A stretch of DNA of 64,000 nt from Solwaraspora sp. WMMD791 (lineage in GTDB: Bacteria; Actinomycetota; Actinomycetes; Mycobacteriales; Micromonosporaceae), in NCBI RefSeq assembly GCF_029581195.1, contig NZ_CP120737.1:2418001-2482000 (forward strand). Direction: 5' to 3'. Each line of letters opens with the position of its first letter. The first letter of the stretch is position 1. The position numbers were made by a program, and so were the translations under genes. The notes beneath the pieces were generated by a model. That model did no database searches. It was not told the origin of the DNA and worked only from the letters and a program-made list of their open reading frames with translations. Below, in pieces: positions 34,720 through 43,453 of this stretch.

Positions 34720-35976
34720 ATGACAGCAGAACATGTGCCACGTGAACCGGTCGGAAACGATGTCGACGCCACCGGGTCGGCATCGTCGGCGGCCGAGATC
34801 CTGGCCCGGGCCAGAGCCGTCGCACCGCTGCTGCGGGAACGCGCAGGCGAGATCGAACAGCACCGGCGATTGCCCGCCGACGTGGTCGAAATGCTGCGCG
34901 GCACCGGCGTTTTCCGGATGACCTTCGGGCGCAACTGGGGCGGCCCGGAGTTGAACTCGATGGAACAGACCGAGGTCATCGAGGCGTTGTCGTACGGCGA
35001 CACCGGTGCCGGCTGGTGCGCGATGATCGGCTCGGACTCCGGGCTGTACGCCCAGTTCCTGGACGAGTCGGTCGCCAAGGAAATGTTCACCAGTCTCGAC
35101 ATGGTGACCGCCGGACTCCTTTTTCCGACCGGGCGGGCCGAACGGGTTCCCGGCGGATACCGGCTCAGCGGCCGCTGGCCGTTCGGCAGCGGCATCACCC
35201 ACGCCGACTGGGTCATCTCGGGGGCGTTCATCTACCGCGACGGGCAGCCGGAGCCAGGCCCGGACGGTGACCCGCACGACTCGAAGCTGTTCTTCGTCCC
35301 CCGCGCCGACGTCGAGGTCGTCGACACCTGGCACAGCACCGGCCTGGCCGGCAGCGGCAGCTGCGACTACACGATCGACGACGTGTTCGTCCCGGACGGG
35401 CGCACCGTCACCTTCGACACCGTCCGCAACGGCGCGGGACCGCTCGCCCAGCCGGAGGTCCACATGCGCAACATGCCGGGTGTCCCGCTCGGTGTGGCGC
35501 GGGCCGCGCTGGACCACGTCGGCGACACCGTCGCCGGTCGGGGCGGCCCGACGTCGCGGTCGATCGCCGACGACTACCGTACGCAGGTCGTGCTGGCCGA
35601 ATGCGAGGCCGACTACGCCGCGACCCGGCACGCCGTGTACGCGGCCCTGCGCCGCCAGCACGAGGTGCTCGCCGCCGGCGGCACCCTGGACGACCTGACG
35701 CCACGGGAGCGGGCCGCGCTGCCGCTGTCGCGCTGGCACGCGTTCCGGACCGCCCGGTCGATCGTGACCCGCCTGTACGACCTGTTGCAGACCGCGTCGA
35801 TCTACCGGCGCTCCCCGATGGATCGGTGGCTGCGGGACACCACCACGATGTGTCAGCACGTCGTGGCCCAGGAACGGATCCTGCAGTCGGCCGGCGCGTA
35901 CCTGCTCGGCGGCACCCCGTCGTTCGCGCTCTCCCTCGGCGTCATCCGGCCCGGCGGTGCCGGCCGGCGCGCCTGA
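34720..35976 (+). CDS. HsaA-like flavin-dependent monooxygenase (ACAD fold)
   Basis: About 418 residues, ATG after GAGGGGAAG. LRERAGEIEQHRRLPADVVEMLRGTGVFRM at the start, SYGDTGAGWCAMIGSD, and the beta domain GYRLSGRWPFGSGITHADWVISG are typical of group D flavin monooxygenases (HsaA, KijD3 type), which use reduced flavin from a partner. A flavin reductase is encoded at 43454. Likely hydroxylates a ring or amine in the pathway; the substrate is not evident. Confidence 0.82.
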   Translation: MTAEHVPREPVGNDVDATGSASSAAEILARARAVAPLLRERAGEIEQHRRLPADVVEMLRGTGVFRMTFGRNWGGPELNSMEQTEVIEALSYGDTGAGWCAMIGSDSGLYAQFLDESVAKEMFTSLDMVTAGLLFPTGRAERVPGGYRLSGRWPFGSGITHADWVISGAFIYRDGQPEPGPDGDPHDSKLFFVPRADVEVVDTWHSTGLAGSGSCDYTIDDVFVPDGRTVTFDTVRNGAGPLAQPEVHMRNMPGVPLGVARAALDHVGDTVAGRGGPTSRSIADDYRTQVVLAECEADYAATRHAVYAALRRQHEVLAAGGTLDDLTPRERAALPLSRWHAFRTARSIVTRLYDLLQTASIYRRSPMDRWLRDTTTMCQHVVAQERILQSAGAYLLGGTPSFALSLGVIRPGGAGRRA

Positions 35977-36008
35977 CCCGCCCCGGAGCAGGTCCAACCA
36001 TGCAACTC

Positions 36009-36052
36009 GTACGCCGCCCGGAGGGCGACCGTACGCCGCCCGGAGGGCGACC
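36009..36052 (+). repeat. Perfect 22-bp tandem duplication, each unit a hairpin
   Basis: Two identical units GTACGCCGCCCGGAGGGCGACC at 36009-36030 and 36031-36052, each able to fold CGCCC/GGGCG. They lie in the 104-base gap between the monooxygenase and the N-hydroxylase, 28 bases before the latter's GTG. Confidence 0.9.
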
Positions 36053-36080
36053 CGACCCCCAAACAGCGAGGTGGAGACAC

Positions 36081-37367
36081 GTGTCTGGACAAGATGTCGA
36101 TGTCCTGATGATCGGAGCAGGCCCGGCGAACCTGGCGCTCGCGGTCGCGATCGAGGAGTCAGGTGCGCCGCACCTGGCGAGCAACGCGCTGATCCTGGAG
36201 CAGTATCCCGACGTCAAGTGGCAACGCAACCTGCTGCTGCCGTGGGCGCGCAGCCAGGTCTCGTTCCTCAAGGACCTGGTCACGCTACGCAACCCGAAGA
36301 GCCGGTTCTCGTTCCTGAACTATCTGCACGAGCAGGGTGAGCTCGACGACTTCGTGAACCTGTCGACGTTCAACCCGTACCGCTGGCAGTTGTCGGCGTA
36401 CCAGCAGTGGGTGGCCGACAACCTGGAGCAGGTGCGGATCCGGTTCAACGCCCGGACCGAGCGGATCGATCCGCGCACCGACGCCACCGGTGCGATCGTC
36501 GGCTGGACGGTCACCCTGGCCGGCGGCGACACGGTCACCTGCCGGGACCTGGTCGTCGGCGTCGGCCGGGACGCGCACGTGCCGGACGTCTTCCGGGACC
36601 TGCCGGCCGACCGGGTGGTGCACAGTACGCAGTACAGCAGCCGGGTGGCCCAGGTGCCGTCCACCGGGCGGCCGCTGCACCCGGTCGTCATCGGGGCCGC
36701 GCAGAGCGCCGCCGAGATGTTCATGGCGCTGCACCAGGACATCCCCGACTGCACCCCGACGATGATCATGCGGTCGATCGGTCTGCAGAACTACCAGACG
36801 AGCAAGTTCGTCAACGAGCTGTTCTATCCGTCGTTCGTCGACGAGTTCTACGACATGCCGCCGGAGGCGCGGACCCAGGTGCTCAACGAGATGCACGTGA
36901 CCAACTACGCCGGGCTGGCCCCGCCGTTCCTCGACGAGATCTACTCGATGTTGTACCAGCAGAAGATGCTGGGCCAGCAGCGGTCCACCGTCCGGCACCT
37001 GACCGAGGTCGTCGGCGCCCGGATGGACAACGGCGAGGTCCTGCTGGACCTGCGCAACCGCAAGAACGGCAAGATCGAGCCGTTGCGCTGCGACATGGTC
37101 TTCCTCGGCACCGGCTACGACCCCCGGATGCCGGCCATGGTGCGGGCGATGGCCGACCGGATCGGGTTGAGCGACATCACGGTGAGCCGCCGCTACCGGG
37201 TGGACCTGGCGGAGACCGCGTGGGGCGCGATCTACCTGCAGGGCGTCAACGAACGGACCCACGGCATCGCCGACTCGCTGATCAGCGTGCTGGCGCACCG
37301 CTCGCAGGAGATCACCGAGGACATGCTGGACCGACGGGCCGTGGCGCCGGCCGCGGCGCAGGGGTGA
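36081..37367 (+). CDS. L-lysine N6-monooxygenase-type N-hydroxylase
   Basis: About 428 residues, GTG with GGTGGAG upstream. The SidA/IucD/PvdA family is clear: FAD motif IGAGPANLALAVAIE, WQRNLLLPWARSQVSFLKDLVTLRNP in the substrate region, NADPH motif VIGAAQSAAEMF, and FLGTGYDP near the C-terminus. These enzymes use FAD, NADPH and O2 to hydroxylate the side-chain amine of lysine or ornithine. Directly followed by cupin, MetRS-like and oxidase genes, so N6-hydroxylysine is the expected product, feeding N-N bond formation. Lysine versus ornithine cannot be settled from the sequence alone. Confidence 0.9.
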   Translation: MSGQDVDVLMIGAGPANLALAVAIEESGAPHLASNALILEQYPDVKWQRNLLLPWARSQVSFLKDLVTLRNPKSRFSFLNYLHEQGELDDFVNLSTFNPYRWQLSAYQQWVADNLEQVRIRFNARTERIDPRTDATGAIVGWTVTLAGGDTVTCRDLVVGVGRDAHVPDVFRDLPADRVVHSTQYSSRVAQVPSTGRPLHPVVIGAAQSAAEMFMALHQDIPDCTPTMIMRSIGLQNYQTSKFVNELFYPSFVDEFYDMPPEARTQVLNEMHVTNYAGLAPPFLDEIYSMLYQQKMLGQQRSTVRHLTEVVGARMDNGEVLLDLRNRKNGKIEPLRCDMVFLGTGYDPRMPAMVRAMADRIGLSDITVSRRYRVDLAETAWGAIYLQGVNERTHGIADSLISVLAHRSQEITEDMLDRRAVAPAAAQG

Positions 37368-37372
37368 GTGCC

Positions 37373-37744
37373 ATGGTCGAGATCCGTCCGCTGGACCGCG
37401 ACAACCTGACCAAGGCGTACGGTCTGGACTCCCAACGGCTGCTGCCCTGGCCGGCGCTCAACGCTCCGTTCGAGGGCGCGTGGTGCATCCTGCGCTCCGG
37501 CGACGAGTCCACCCCGCACTCCCACCACGAGTACGAGATCTTCATCGCGATGGCCGGGCGCGCCGAGCTGGACGTCGACGGGGTACGCCAGCCGTTCGTC
37601 GCCGGCGACATCGTGCACCTGCCGCCGGGCTGCACCCACAAGGTCGTCAACGACGGCCCGGACGACTTCGAGTACTACGGCATCTGGTGGGACGCCGCGA
37701 TGTCGGCGACGTTCCTCGCCCGGCACTGGGAGCAGCCGAGGTGA
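37373..37744 (+). CDS. Cupin component of a hydrazine synthetase
   Basis: 123 residues, ATG 5 bases after the hydroxylase stop with AGGGGTGAG. Cupin motif 1 is STPHSHHEYEIFIAMAGRAELDVDG (metal ligands His-His-Glu) and motif 2 is GDIVHLPPGCTHKVVN (His), so a metal site is intact. The TGA overlaps the GTG of the MetRS-like gene. In known pathways (Spb40, ForK, Tri28) a cupin and a MetRS-like domain together join N6-hydroxylysine and glycine through an N-N bond; the cupin performs the rearrangement. Here it is a separate polypeptide. Confidence 0.85.
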   Translation: MVEIRPLDRDNLTKAYGLDSQRLLPWPALNAPFEGAWCILRSGDESTPHSHHEYEIFIAMAGRAELDVDGVRQPFVAGDIVHLPPGCTHKVVNDGPDDFEYYGIWWDAAMSATFLARHWEQPR

Positions 37745-39285
37745 GCCGCCGTACGTTGATCATCTCGCCGGCGCCGACGGCAAACGGTGACCTGCACCTG
37801 GGCCACCTCGCGGGGCCGTTCCTCGCCGCCGACGTCCACGCCCGGTACCTGCGGGCCACCGGCCGCGAGGCGCTGCTGGCCACCGGCTTCCAGGACACTT
37901 CCACGTACGTGGTGACCACGGCCAGGCGGCTGGGCGTGACGCCGAAGGAGCTCGTCGCGCGGTCGGCGGCACAGATCGAGACCACGCTGGCCGCGGCCGG
38001 GGTCGACGTCGACGGGTTCACCGGCGACGAGGACCAGTTCGTCAAGCAGGTGCTGCGCTTCATGGAGCAGCTGCACGCCGCCGGACGGTTCGAGCTGCGT
38101 ACGGTCCGGCTGCCCTACTCGCCGGCCACCGGCCAGTACCTGGTCGACGGGTTCGTCCGGGGCGGCTGCCCCCGGTGCCTGGCCGACGGGTGTGCCGGGC
38201 TGTGTGAAAGCTGTGGTCACCTGCTCGCCGCCGGCGACCTGATCGATCCCCGCTCGACCGCCGACCCGGACGACCCGGTCGAGCTGCGCGACGTCCGCGT
38301 GCTGGTGCTGCCGCTGGAGCGCTACCGGGAGCGGATCCGCGAGCACTTCACCCGGTACGGCGCCGCGATGCGCCCGCACATGGCCCAGGCGATCGACGAG
38401 ATGCTGTCGCGGCCGCTGCCGGACTACCCGGTCACCTACCCGATCTCGTGGGGCATCCCGGCGCCGTTCCCGGAGGTCGCCGGTCAGGTGATCAACCCGA
38501 ACGCCGAACCGGCGGCGTGGAGCATCTACTGTGGCACGGTGGCGGCGCGCGGCCGGGGCATCGCCCTGGCCGGTGACGACGAACTCTGGCGGGCCGGGGC
38601 CGACACGAAGGTGGTCTACTTCCTCGGCTTCGACAACACCTACCCGTTCGCCGTGGCGGCGGTGGCGATGCTGCTCGCCGCCGACGGCCGCTACCTGCTG
38701 CCCGAGGAGTTCGTGACCAACGAGTTCTACGAACTCGACAACGCGAAGTTCTCCACCAGCCGGGGCCACCTGGTGTGGGGCCGGGACCTGGTCGCCGAGG
38801 TACCTCGCGACCTGGTCCGCTACCACCTGGCCGCGACCAGTCCGGAGACGCAGCGCACCGACTTCAGCCGGGCCGCGTTGACCCGGGTGACGACCACCCG
38901 GCTGGTCGACCCGTGGAACCAGGTGGTCGACCGGGCGCAGCGAGTGCCCCAGGGGGCGCCGCTGCCGGTGTCGGCGTTCTCCCGGTCCGTGGCGGCCCGC
39001 GTCGTCGAACGCTTCGCGGCCTGCTACGAGCTGGAGTACTTCAGTCTCACCCGGGCGGCGGAGACCCTCACCGAGCAGTTGCAGCGGCTGGCCGGGCGCG
39101 AGGTACGGCCGGGCGAGGAGGGCGACTTCTGCCACGAGGTGGACGTGGTGCTGCGCTGCGCCGCGCCGATCCTGATCGACCTGGCGGCGGCGGCCCTGCC
39201 CGAGCCGGGCATCCCGGCGGCGGGCGCCGGCCCGACGAGTGTGCTGCCGAGGGCGTTGCCCCGGTTGACCGGACCGGTGGGCTGA
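37741..39285 (+). CDS. Methionyl-tRNA-synthetase-like component of a hydrazine synthetase
   Basis: About 514 residues, GTG overlapping the cupin stop. HLGH (residues ~19-22, in NGDLHLGHLAGP) is the HIGH motif. KFSTSRG (~340) is the KMSKS equivalent. CPRC...CESC is the MetRS zinc knuckle. The C-terminal part is short and helical, without a clear tRNA-anticodon-binding extension. Such stand-alone MetRS-like proteins beside a lysine N-hydroxylase and a cupin activate an amino acid (glycine in studied cases) as adenylate for ester formation with the hydroxylamine. A spare resistant MetRS is the alternative, made unlikely by the neighbours. Confidence 0.87.
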   Translation: MSRRTLIISPAPTANGDLHLGHLAGPFLAADVHARYLRATGREALLATGFQDTSTYVVTTARRLGVTPKELVARSAAQIETTLAAAGVDVDGFTGDEDQFVKQVLRFMEQLHAAGRFELRTVRLPYSPATGQYLVDGFVRGGCPRCLADGCAGLCESCGHLLAAGDLIDPRSTADPDDPVELRDVRVLVLPLERYRERIREHFTRYGAAMRPHMAQAIDEMLSRPLPDYPVTYPISWGIPAPFPEVAGQVINPNAEPAAWSIYCGTVAARGRGIALAGDDELWRAGADTKVVYFLGFDNTYPFAVAAVAMLLAADGRYLLPEEFVTNEFYELDNAKFSTSRGHLVWGRDLVAEVPRDLVRYHLAATSPETQRTDFSRAALTRVTTTRLVDPWNQVVDRAQRVPQGAPLPVSAFSRSVAARVVERFAACYELEYFSLTRAAETLTEQLQRLAGREVRPGEEGDFCHEVDVVLRCAAPILIDLAAAALPEPGIPAAGAGPTSVLPRALPRLTGPVG

Positions 39286-39286
39286 G

Positions 39287-40423
39287 ATGGGCACCGGCAC
39301 CCGGTCGGCCCGGCGGGTGGTCGTCGTCGGGGCCGGGGTGACCGGCCTGGTCACCGCGGTCGCCTGTGTGCTCGCCGGACACCAGGTGACGGTGCTGGAC
39401 CGGGGGGCGATCCCGCATCCCGGGTCGAGCTCGTTCGACCAGCACCGGGCGATCCGGGCGCTCGACCCTGAGGACCTGCCGGGCACCCGGCGGGCGGCGC
39501 TGGCCCATCAGCGGTGGCTGGAGCTGGAGACCCTGCTCTGTGGTTCCCGCCCCGGCGTCGGCTTCTACCGGCGGGTCGGGGTGCTGACCGGCTGGCCCGG
39601 TGGGCAGGTCGAGCAGGTCGCCCAGGTCGCCGCCGACGCCGGCCTGTCGGTCAAGCTGGTCGAGCCCGACGAGGTCGGGCAGATCCGGTTCCCGGCCGGG
39701 GCGCGGGCGGTGCTCGAACTCGACGCCGGTGTCCTGCTGGCCGACCGGGTGCTGTGGGCGGCGGCGCGCTGGTTGGCCCGCCACCCGGCCGCCCGGCTGC
39801 GCGCCTGGTCCCCGGTGGTCTCGGTGGACACCGACCGCGCGCAGGTGGTGCTGGCCGACGGCGGCTGCGAGCAGGGCGATCTGGTCCTGGTCGCGGGCGG
39901 GCCGTGGACGAGGTCGCTGGTGGACGTGCCGACCGTGCTGTACCGGCAGACGATGGTGTACCTGCGTCCGCCCGCCGACCTGGCCCGCTGGTGGGACACC
40001 GCGCCCAGCGCCGGGCGGGTCGGCGCGGACGGCCGTGCCTGGCTGCTGCCCTCCGGTGCCGGCGCGCTGCTGAAGGTCAGCACGGACGCGGCGTGCCGGG
40101 TGGTGGCCGACCCGGACGACGACGAGCCGGCCGACGAGCGCCACTGGGCCGACCGGATCATGGCGGCGGGGATCCTGACCGGCATGGACCGGTACACGGT
40201 CGCCGCGGTCAAGCGGTGCCACTACGCGGTGGACGCCGCCACCGGCGGTGCCCACCTGGTCCGTCTCGGTCCTGCGGTGTTCGCCCGGGCGGCCAGCGGC
40301 GGCGACGGGTTCCGTACGGCGCCGTTGGTCGCCGACCGGATCGTGGCCGCGCTGCGGCCCACGGCCACCGCCGGCCTGCGGCCCCTGGCCACGGACCGTC
40401 GCGCCTCACTCGACATTTTCTGA
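39287..40423 (+). CDS. D-amino-acid-oxidase-like FAD enzyme releasing the hydrazine unit
   Basis: About 378 residues, starting one base after the MetRS-like stop. The FAD-binding motif is VVVVGAGVTGLVTAVACVLAGHQVTVLDRG; the C-terminus ends with ASGGDGFRTAPLVADRI. It belongs to the DAO/GlyOx family. In formycin, triacsin and s56-p1 pathways the homologous oxidase cleaves the N6-(carboxymethylamino)lysine conjugate, giving hydrazinoacetic acid or a hydrazino-amino acid. Here it is the fourth gene of the same block, so the same job is the best inference. Confidence 0.85.
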   Translation: MGTGTRSARRVVVVGAGVTGLVTAVACVLAGHQVTVLDRGAIPHPGSSSFDQHRAIRALDPEDLPGTRRAALAHQRWLELETLLCGSRPGVGFYRRVGVLTGWPGGQVEQVAQVAADAGLSVKLVEPDEVGQIRFPAGARAVLELDAGVLLADRVLWAAARWLARHPAARLRAWSPVVSVDTDRAQVVLADGGCEQGDLVLVAGGPWTRSLVDVPTVLYRQTMVYLRPPADLARWWDTAPSAGRVGADGRAWLLPSGAGALLKVSTDAACRVVADPDDDEPADERHWADRIMAAGILTGMDRYTVAAVKRCHYAVDAATGGAHLVRLGPAVFARAASGGDGFRTAPLVADRIVAALRPTATAGLRPLATDRRASLDIF

Positions 40424-40454
40424 ACTGCACTCCCCCGATCGGAAGGAACACACG

Positions 40455-41753
40455 ATGAGCAGCTCCCCGAACGTGCTGCTGGTGATTGGTAGCGGGCTCA
40501 AGCTCTACCGGGAGTACCTGGTCCGCTCGGCGGCGGCCCGCGCCCGGGCGGCGGGTCACCAGCTGGTGCTGATCAACAACCTGCAGCCGACCTGGCAGCA
40601 CGAGTACTTCGCCGAGATCGCGGTGGTCAACGTCTTCGACCACGCGCTGCTGGCCCGGGCCGCCCGCGAGATGGCGACCCGCTACACCGTCGCCGGCGTG
40701 CTGTGCTGGGACGAGCCGCTGGTGATGCCGGCCGCCGAACTGGCCGCCGAGTTCGGCGTACCGGGACTGAGCGTCCCCGGCGTGCAGGGTTGCCGGGACA
40801 AGTACAGCGCCCGGACCCGGCTGACCGAGGCCGGCCTGCTGCAGCCCGGCTTCGCGATGACGGCCGACCTGGCGCAGGCGCGGGCCGCCGCCGAACGGAT
40901 CGGCTACCCCGTCGTGGTCAAGCCCCGGGCCCTCGGCGCCAGCATGGGTGTGGTGCTCGCCGAGGACGAGGCGCGACTGACCGAGGCCTTCGAGGTCGCC
41001 TCGGGGGCCAGCCTGGTCGGCGACGAGCCGTTCCGGGGCGGTGCCATCGTCGAGCAGTACGCCGTGGGCCCGGAGATCAGCGTCGACGGCGCCGTCCACA
41101 AGGGCGAGTACCTGCCGATGTTCCTGGCCCGCAAGCGCACCGGCCCGCACCCCTACTTCGAGGAGATCGGGCACGTGGTGGACGCGGCCGATCCGCTGAT
41201 GCACGACCCGGTGCTGATGGAGACCCTGGCCCGGGCGCACCGGGTGCTCGGTATCGAGGACGGCATCACCCACTCCGAGGTGCGGTTGACCGAGCAGGGG
41301 CCGCTGATCATCGAGATCAACGGCCGGGTCGGTGGCGACCTGATTCCGTACCTCGGCAAGATCGCCACCGGGATCGACCCCGGTGAGGTCATGGTGGACG
41401 TCGCGCTCGGCCAACGCCCGGAGATCACCCGGTCGCACCGGGGCGCGGTCGGCATCCGGTTCGGCTACCCGGCGACCGACTGCCTGGTCCACTCGGTCGA
41501 GGTGCCGCACGAAGCACCCGGCCTGGTGACGGCGTCGCCGATGGTCGAGCCCGGCACCACGCTGCGGCTACCGCCGGGCGGCTACATCGCCCGTCACTCG
41601 TTCGTGGTGTGCCAGGCCGACGACCCGGTGACCTGCGAACAGCGACTCGACGCCGCCGCCGCGCTGGTCGTGGTGGACGCCGAGCAGGTCGCGGCGAAGC
41701 CACCGGGCGCGGTGCTGGAGATGCCCGCCGGGCTGCTGGACGTGGACGAATGA
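40455..41753 (+). CDS. ATP-grasp amino acid/peptide ligase
   Basis: About 432 residues, ATG after GGAAGGAAC. ATP-grasp fold: PGVQGCRDKYSARTRLTEAGL, YPVVVKPRALGASMGVVLA (nucleotide loop) and HSEVRLTEQGPLIIEINGRVGGDLIPYL (Mg ligands Glu/Asn). It resembles the BacD/carnosine-synthase type that joins two free amino acids via an acyl phosphate. With no NRPS in the cluster this is the natural candidate for coupling the hydrazine building block to an amino acid. Confidence 0.88.
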   Translation: MSSSPNVLLVIGSGLKLYREYLVRSAAARARAAGHQLVLINNLQPTWQHEYFAEIAVVNVFDHALLARAAREMATRYTVAGVLCWDEPLVMPAAELAAEFGVPGLSVPGVQGCRDKYSARTRLTEAGLLQPGFAMTADLAQARAAAERIGYPVVVKPRALGASMGVVLAEDEARLTEAFEVASGASLVGDEPFRGGAIVEQYAVGPEISVDGAVHKGEYLPMFLARKRTGPHPYFEEIGHVVDAADPLMHDPVLMETLARAHRVLGIEDGITHSEVRLTEQGPLIIEINGRVGGDLIPYLGKIATGIDPGEVMVDVALGQRPEITRSHRGAVGIRFGYPATDCLVHSVEVPHEAPGLVTASPMVEPGTTLRLPPGGYIARHSFVVCQADDPVTCEQRLDAAAALVVVDAEQVAAKPPGAVLEMPAGLLDVDE

Positions 41754-42100
41754 TCAGCTACGAGGGGCGGCTGTTCCGCAAAGCGGGCGGCGGCGACGGC
41801 ACCGTCGCCCGCTACCGTCAGGACGGCGACCTGGTCTGGGCCGAATTCGGCGGCGGCGCGGTCCGCCGGGGCACCGTCACCGGCACCTGCGCGCCCGACG
41901 GCACCCTGCGGTTGGCGTACACCATGGTGCTGGCCACCGGAGAAGTGATCGCCGGGCACACGGTGAACGTGCCACAGTTGCAGCCGGACGGCCGGCTGGT
42001 GCTACGCGAGCAGTGGCAGCGGTACGGCGAGCACGCCACCAGTGGAGTGTCCTACCTGGAAGAGGTCGCACCGGGTGGACGGGAGGGGTCCGATGACTGA
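41750..42100 (+). CDS. Small beta-barrel protein of the YEGRxF family
   Basis: 116 residues; ATG overlaps the ligase stop (ATGA). ISYEGRLFRKAGGGDGTVARYRQDGDLVWAEFGGGAVRRGTVTG matches small proteins often mislabelled N-acetylglutamate synthase. The all-beta pattern suggests a calycin-like ligand-binding barrel. No catalytic role is known. It overlaps the next gene by 8 bases and is clearly part of the operon. Confidence 0.7.
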   Translation: MISYEGRLFRKAGGGDGTVARYRQDGDLVWAEFGGGAVRRGTVTGTCAPDGTLRLAYTMVLATGEVIAGHTVNVPQLQPDGRLVLREQWQRYGEHATSGVSYLEEVAPGGREGSDD

Positions 42101-43448
42101 CTGGGACGGGCTGCGTACGGTCGTCGACGGGCGGCTGCGGCTGCCCGGCGACGACGGATTCGACCAGCGCACCAGGTCGTTCAACGAACGGTTCCGCGAC
42201 GTGGTGCCGGCGGCGGTGCTGTCGGCCACCACCGGCGCCGACGTCAGCCGGGCGATCGGCTGGTCCCGCGACGCCGGGATCCCGGTCGTCGCCCGGGGTG
42301 GTGGCCACAGCTACGCCGGCTACTCGACCAGCCGGGGGCTGGTCCTCGACCTTCGGGAGCTCGACAGCGTGCACGTCGACGCGTCGACCGGGCTGGTCAC
42401 CGTCGGCGGCGGCACCCAGATGCGCACGCTCTACGCGGCGCTGCGGAAACACGACCTGATCTTCCCGCTGGGCAACTCCGACGACGTCGGCATCGGCGGC
42501 CTGGTCCTGGGCGGCGGCGTCTCGGTGGTGTCCCGGGCGACGGGGCTCACCTGCGACTCGTTGGTCCGTACCGACGTCGTCCTCGCCGACGGCAGCGTCG
42601 TGACCTGCGACGCCGACCACCATCCGGACCTGTTCTGGGCGTGCCGTGGTGGCGGTGGCGGCAACTTCGGGGTCAACGTGTCCTTCACGTTCCAGGCCCG
42701 GCCGGTGCCGGCCACCGCCACCTGCCTGGTGCTGTGGGACTGGCCGCACGCCGTCGACGTGCTCGCCACCATGCAGGAGGTGATGCGCCGCGCGCCGCGT
42801 GAGTTCGCCGCCCGGATCGGGGTGAGCCGCGCGGTGGGCGGCGACGCCGTGGTGTCGGTGATCGGGCAGCACCTGGGCTCGGCCGACGAACTGCGGGAGC
42901 TGCTCGCCCCCGCGTTGGCCGCCGCGCCGGCGACCCGGGTCGACATCGCCGACCGCAGCTACTGGGACGCGGCGGAGTACCTGCACCACACCACCGCTGG
43001 CGGGGCCTTCGCCGTACGGACCCGCTGCGTCAGCGAGCCACTGGCCGAGGCGGGGCTGCGGGCCATCGTGGCGGCGCTCGACAAGTGGCCGGGCAGTGCC
43101 AACCCCGACGGCGCCGGCGTCGCCCTGTTCACCTGGGGCGGGGCGATCGCCGACGTCCCGGCCGACGCGACCGCCTTCGCCCACCGGGACACCCTGTTCC
43201 TGGTGTCGATGGACACCTCGTGGCAGCCCGACGAGCCGGCGACGGTGGTCCGGGACAACCTCGACTGGCTGGCCGCACTGCACCGGGAGATGGGCGACTA
43301 CGCCTCCGACGCCGCCTACGTCAACTTCACCGACCCGGACCTGCAGCAGTGGCGCACCGCGTACCACGGTGCCAACGCGCAGCGGTTGGCGCAGGTCAAA
43401 CGCCGCTACGACCCGGACCGGATCTTCTCCTTCCCGCAGGCGCTCTGA
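42093..43448 (+). CDS. Berberine-bridge-type FAD oxidase (bicovalent flavin)
   Basis: About 451 residues, ATG with GGGAGGGG inside the upstream gene. PVVARGGGHSYAGYSTSRGLVLDL carries the FAD-linking His, and GLTCDSLVRTDVVLADG carries the second linking Cys. The C-terminal BBE signature FTDPDLQQWRTAYHGANAQRLAQVKRRYDPDRIFSFPQAL is complete. No signal peptide. Such enzymes oxidise alcohols, amines or close rings with O2; this one could oxidise a hydrazine to hydrazone or azo level (inference). Confidence 0.9.
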   Translation: MTDWDGLRTVVDGRLRLPGDDGFDQRTRSFNERFRDVVPAAVLSATTGADVSRAIGWSRDAGIPVVARGGGHSYAGYSTSRGLVLDLRELDSVHVDASTGLVTVGGGTQMRTLYAALRKHDLIFPLGNSDDVGIGGLVLGGGVSVVSRATGLTCDSLVRTDVVLADGSVVTCDADHHPDLFWACRGGGGGNFGVNVSFTFQARPVPATATCLVLWDWPHAVDVLATMQEVMRRAPREFAARIGVSRAVGGDAVVSVIGQHLGSADELRELLAPALAAAPATRVDIADRSYWDAAEYLHHTTAGGAFAVRTRCVSEPLAEAGLRAIVAALDKWPGSANPDGAGVALFTWGGAIADVPADATAFAHRDTLFLVSMDTSWQPDEPATVVRDNLDWLAALHREMGDYASDAAYVNFTDPDLQQWRTAYHGANAQRLAQVKRRYDPDRIFSFPQAL

Positions 43449-43453
43449 TCGGC

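Noticed and set aside
36081-37367. Hydroxamate siderophore locus
   Set aside because: An N-hydroxylase alone could suggest this, but there is no IucA/IucC-type synthetase, siderophore NRPS, or iron-uptake gene in the region.
37741-39285. Second, antibiotic-resistant methionyl-tRNA synthetase
   Set aside because: Considered because HIGH/KMSKS motifs are present, but the coupling to cupin, N-hydroxylase and DAO-like oxidase genes and the short C-terminus fit a hydrazine synthetase better.
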